Part shown: positions 3,491-6,212 of the stretch, one piece after another
Numbering within the stretch: position 1 is the first letter of the stretch
How the letters are laid out: each line of letters starts with the position of its first letter
From: JBECKR01 sp040235415
GTDB taxonomy: Bacteria; Acidobacteriota; Polarisedimenticolia; Polarisedimenticolales; Polarisedimenticolaceae
Length of the DNA: 6,212 nt
Direction: 5' to 3'
Assembly: GCA_040235415.1 (NCBI GenBank)
Contig: JBECKR010000298.1
Coordinates: 1 to 6,212 of the forward strand
The notes under the pieces: model-generated
The model's database searches: none
The model's input: only the letters and a program-made list of their open reading frames with translations
Told to the model about the DNA's origin: nothing
Program-made: the position numbers and the translations under genes

Positions 3491-6212
3491 CTAAGGTGAA
3501 GAAGCCACGGGACTTGCACCTCGTGAGCCGCGCTCACGAGGTTGCCTCGAGGTTGCCGTTTTTCTCACGAGGTGCCCCTTTCGCTCACGAGGTTGGCCGT
3601 TCGGCCCACCCGCGGACCGACGCTCGGCCGCCTCGACGTCCACGAGGCCCGTCAGGTAGCGCGCGTCCTCCTCGGGATCGCCGTCAAACAGCAGCTCGTA
3701 GGTCATGCGCTTGCCCTTGCGGCCGGCGGCCAGCACGACGTACTCGAGCTCGACGAGCTGCCCGAGGTGCACCCGCACCTGCCAGTCCGTCCAGCCCGTC
3801 GCACGCCGCACGTCGTGCCGCGTGAAGCAGGGGCCTGAGCCGTTGCCGGCGAGATCGACCAGGTGCTTCAGGAGCAGCCGCGTCGGGTGGGCCAGCTCGT
3901 CGAGGCTCCGGCCCAGCACCTGGCGCGCCAGGCTGTTCGCCAGCGCGATGTCTTGCGGTTCGACCTCGACGTACTCGACCTCGACGCCGCCGCGGGATGC
4001 CCGTTTGACCTCTCGCTGGTGCTGGTGCAGGAGCGCGATGGTCTTGATCAGCGTCAGGTACTTCTTCTGCTCCCGCCGCATCTGGAGTCGCTCGTCCGGG
4101 TAGACCAGGCGCGGCGCGTAGGGATTCACGACGCGCAGGGGTCGCAGCAGGCGCTGCAGGTTCTGGTGCCGCCGGCAGATCGACGCAGCCTCCTCGCGTC
4201 GCAGCACGCCCTCCAGCGTGTCCGACTCGCGCTGGAGAGTCAGGATCCGCCGCGTCTGCTCGGCCGACTCGTCGATGCCCACCTGGACGAAGCGGTTGCG
4301 CGTCTCGTAGTCCATCGACTCGGGCGAGGTCGTGGTAAACACGATGAAGACCGGCCCCTCGACCCGGTACTCCTCGGTCCGGAGCTTCCCGGTCTGCGGA
4401 TCCGCCCGCGTCGAGGCGACCGAGAGCACCTGCGCCGACTGCAGCGTGCGGATCGAGTAGGCCGCCTCTTCTGCGCCCGCCTCCTCGTCCACGGCCAAGA
4501 CCTTGTGCGCGAGCGAGTCCTCGTCCTTGTAGAAGAGCGCCTGGCCCGTCAGCCGCGTGTAACGCACCAGGTCCTCCGACGGCACGAAGTCGCACAGCGC
4601 GTCCTGCAGGCTCGACTTGCCGGCACCCGAGCGGCTGACGATGATCAGGCCGAGCGGATCGTCCAAGAGGCGCGAGACCGTGCCCAGGTAGCCCATCGTC
4701 AGCGCCGTCTTCTCGCCGACGCAGCCCACGCGCTCGAAGTCGCCGAGGATGCGCTCGACCAGGTCCGGCGCGCGCAGCAGCTCGAGTGCTGCGCGCCGCT
4801 CGCGGTCGGGGATCTCGATCCGGGCACGCTCGCCCTCTGCCTCGCCGTGCTTCGTCAGCTCGAGCCGGAGGCCTTCGAGGGTCTCGATCAGCTCGGCGAT
4901 CTCGCGCGACAGCGCCTCCTCGTCCTCGCCGAAGAGCCGGCCGAGCTCCTTGATCAGGCCCGCACGGGCGCGGTGGCCGTACAGGTCCAGTGTGTCGAGG
5001 TGCACCAGGCGGCGCCCCTCAACGCGCAAGTTGACGCGCAGGCGGTCGAGACCGCCCGCGGTCAGTCCTCGCACGCGGTAGGTGCGCTCGGCGAAGGCGA
5101 TCAGCCGGCCGCCACCGGGCTCCGGCGTGACCCGTGGCACGCCGTCGCCCACGTTTTCTTCCTTCGCTGTGGTCTTCACAGTTAAGGGTAGGGAGGTCGC
5201 GACGCGTTCTTGAAACGCTTCGGCGCCGAGCGAGACGTACAGCTCGTTCGGGTCCTTCGCGCCCTCGACGCGAGCTTCCACGACGTCGATGCCGAGCTTG
5301 GCGATCCGTTCGGCGAGTGCTGCGGTCGCCTGGCTGCCCGCGTCGTCGTTGTCGAGCCACAAGAGCACGCGCCGGACGCGGAAGCGCTCGAGCAGCTCGG
5401 CGTGATCCTCGGTGAAGCCCTGCGTCCCGTAGACGCACGAGACGTTCCGAAAGCCCGCGCGCCACAGCGTCAGCGCGTCCAGCACCGACTCGGTGAGGAT
5501 CAGCTCCTCCGAGCCCTTCATCGCCTGCCAGTGGAAGACGCCGCGGCGCGGGCCGGGCAGGTACAGGTGCCGGTCGCGCTCGACGTGCCGGCCGTAGAAG
5601 CCGACCACGCCGAAGTCGGGAAGCGTCAGCGGCACGACGACGCAGCCGAGGAAGTGCTCACGGCCGCGGGCGTTGACGACGCCGGCGGCCTTCAGGGCTT
5701 CGGCCGTGTCGCCCTCGGCGTCGAAGGTCGCGCGCAGCGTGCCGTCCACGTAGCCGACCTCGAAGGCCGAGAGCATCTCGGCATCGTCGAGGCTGCGACT
5801 CGCGAGGTAGTCCTGGCCCTCCGAGCGCTCGCGGAAGACCCGGTGGTAGTGCGCCGCCACGCGGCGCATGAGCGCCGGGTCCGCCGGCGACGGCTCGGAC
5901 ACTGACGTCGGCCGAGACCTCCGGGCCGCTCGCGCCGGTTGCTCGGGCTCCTCGTAGCCCAGACGCTTCAAGGCCTCGAGGAAGCTGATCCCTTCCGCCT
6001 TGGCCACGAAGGCGAAGACGTCGCCGCCGCTCTTGCCCCCGTTCGCGCGACACGCGCCGAAGCAGTTCCAGAGCTGCTTGTCGGAATTGACCACGAGCGA
6101 CGGCTCGCGGTCGTCGTGAAACGGACACAGGCCCGTCCAGTTGCGTCCCTTGCGCGTCAGCTTGACGCCGCGGGCCTCGATGACCTTCACCAGGTCATGA
6201 CACCGCCTGACC
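3491..6212 (-). CDS. DnaG-like primase fused to P-loop ATPase and winged helix, 5' end outside window
   Basis: The frame is open to the window edge: codons before the GTG at 6190 read VRRCHDL and flow into the family-like VKVIEARGVKL, so the true start is probably upstream. Numbering from that GTG gives 899 residues. A CHC2-type zinc finger has Cys22, His25, Cys43 and Cys47 (CPFH, then CFGAC). A DnaG N-lobe covers about 105-220 (YLASRSLDDAEM, GFYGRHV, YLPGPRRGVFHW). TOPRIM covers about 228-310, with Glu234 in LTESVLDAL and the metal-binding LDNDDAG at 279-285. A P-loop ATPase follows: Walker A SRSGAGKSS (519-527), Walker B-like VLAVDEE (564-570), a sensor-like FIVFTTTSPE (615-624) and candidate arginine fingers Arg631/Arg633. 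Residues about 770-835 look like a winged helix (RHDVRRATGWTDWQV). The last 40 residues are Arg-rich and encoded by the CTCACGAGG repeats. The expected role is RNA primer synthesis and, through the ATPase, DNA unwinding for replication of a mobile element; the general plan recalls phage P4 alpha protein, although the domains are not homologous throughout. It heads a co-directional set with two tyrosine recombinases. Confidence 0.92.
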   Translation of the reverse strand, partial: VRRCHDLVKVIEARGVKLTRKGRNWTGLCPFHDDREPSLVVNSDKQLWNCFGACRANGGKSGGDVFAFVAKAEGISFLEALKRLGYEEPEQPARAARRSRPTSVSEPSPADPALMRRVAAHYHRVFRERSEGQDYLASRSLDDAEMLSAFEVGYVDGTLRATFDAEGDTAEALKAAGVVNARGREHFLGCVVVPLTLPDFGVVGFYGRHVERDRHLYLPGPRRGVFHWQAMKGSEELILTESVLDALTLWRAGFRNVSCVYGTQGFTEDHAELLERFRVRRVLLWLDNDDAGSQATAALAERIAKLGIDVVEARVEGAKDPNELYVSLGAEAFQERVATSLPLTVKTTAKEENVGDGVPRVTPEPGGGRLIAFAERTYRVRGLTAGGLDRLRVNLRVEGRRLVHLDTLDLYGHRARAGLIKELGRLFGEDEEALSREIAELIETLEGLRLELTKHGEAEGERARIEIPDRERRAALELLRAPDLVERILGDFERVGCVGEKTALTMGYLGTVSRLLDDPLGLIIVSRSGAGKSSLQDALCDFVPSEDLVRYTRLTGQALFYKDEDSLAHKVLAVDEEAGAEEAAYSIRTLQSAQVLSVASTRADPQTGKLRTEEYRVEGPVFIVFTTTSPESMDYETRNRFVQVGIDESAEQTRRILTLQRESDTLEGVLRREEAASICRRHQNLQRLLRPLRVVNPYAPRLVYPDERLQMRREQKKYLTLIKTIALLHQHQREVKRASRGGVEVEYVEVEPQDIALANSLARQVLGRSLDELAHPTRLLLKHLVDLAGNGSGPCFTRHDVRRATGWTDWQVRVHLGQLVELEYVVLAAGRKGKRMTYELLFDGDPEEDARYLTGLVDVEAAERRSAGGPNGQPRERKGHLVRKTATSRQPRERGSRGASPVASSP
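3518..3542. repeat. Inverted pair of repeat units, candidate recombination core site
   Basis: ACCTCGTGAGC (3518-3528) and GCTCACGAGGT (3532-3542) are perfect 11-bp inverted arms around CGC. Read as 9-bp arms ACCTCGTGA and TCACGAGGT, the centre is the 7-bp GCCGCGC, which fits the 6-8 bp strand-exchange region of tyrosine recombinase sites. It is inside the primase reading frame, so recombination here would split or alter the last codons of that gene. Confidence 0.5.

Larger units (their letters stand above)
3465..3594. repeat. Iteron-like array of CTCACGAGG, five copies
   Basis: Exact 9-mers CTCACGAGG lie at 3466-3474, 3533-3541, 3564-3572 and 3584-3592 on the plus strand, with one inverted copy at 3519-3527. 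A sixth, degenerate CTCGAGG is at 3546-3552. Two copies extend to the 14-mer CGCTCACGAGGTTG (3531-3544 and 3582-3595), exactly 51 bases apart. Four of the exact copies lie inside the last codons of the primase gene and dictate its Arg-rich tail, where QPRER occurs twice. Five copies in 130 bases far exceeds chance. Such arrays serve as initiator-binding iterons of replication origins, as arm or core sites of integrases, or as operators; the neighbouring replication protein and recombinases make the first two most likely. Confidence 0.75.

Noticed and set aside
2484..3494. 336-residue plus-strand open frame
   Set aside because: Antisense to the first recombinase, whose catalytic residues and family pattern are unmistakable.
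3465..3594. CRISPR array
   Set aside because: The repeat unit is only 9-14 bases, occurs in both orientations with uneven spacing and lies partly in coding sequence; there are no cas genes.
3863..5185. 440-residue plus-strand open frame
   Set aside because: It is antisense to the primase gene, is rich in Arg, Leu and Gln without any domain pattern, and is a usual by-product of GC-rich codon use.

Overview
This is a GC-rich window from an unidentified bacterium. The base composition, the style of the RHS core and the tandem XerC/D-like recombinases would fit an environmental high-GC lineage such as Myxococcota or other former Deltaproteobacteria, or Acidobacteriota. That is only an impression; there is no rRNA or housekeeping marker to fix the taxon. 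All recognisable genes lie on the minus strand, so the biological order runs from high to low coordinates.

Region 6212-3491 is one large gene, open at the window edge. It encodes a DnaG-like primase (CHC2 zinc finger, primase N-lobe, TOPRIM) fused to a P-loop ATPase and a C-terminal winged-helix-like segment. The last 110 bases of the gene and the short gap after it (3465-3594) hold five copies of the 9-mer CTCACGAGG, including one inverted pair and one short palindrome. Region 3413-1427 holds two tandem tyrosine recombinases, each with a full set of catalytic residues. They are joined by a possible 26-codon ORF that overlaps the stop of the first and the start of the second. Together this looks like the core of an integrating, possibly self-replicating, mobile element: a replication protein, two recombinases and a candidate cis-acting repeat array.

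Region 1426-1299 is a short junction without a gene. It shares three small sequence blocks, in the same order, with the gap between the primase and the first recombinase. Region 1335-307 carries a 5'-truncated RHS tip (the conserved hyper-variable-junction core plus a short C-terminal toxin-like domain), followed 6 bases later by a small gene that is probably its immunity protein. This is the usual form of an orphan or displaced polymorphic-toxin tip, or of an rhs gene cut by insertion of the element.

Region 306-1 has no credible gene. It contains strong fold-back structures: a long stepped hairpin at 199-276 that resembles an integron attC site in layout but has altered core bases, and GC-rich hairpins at 6-98.
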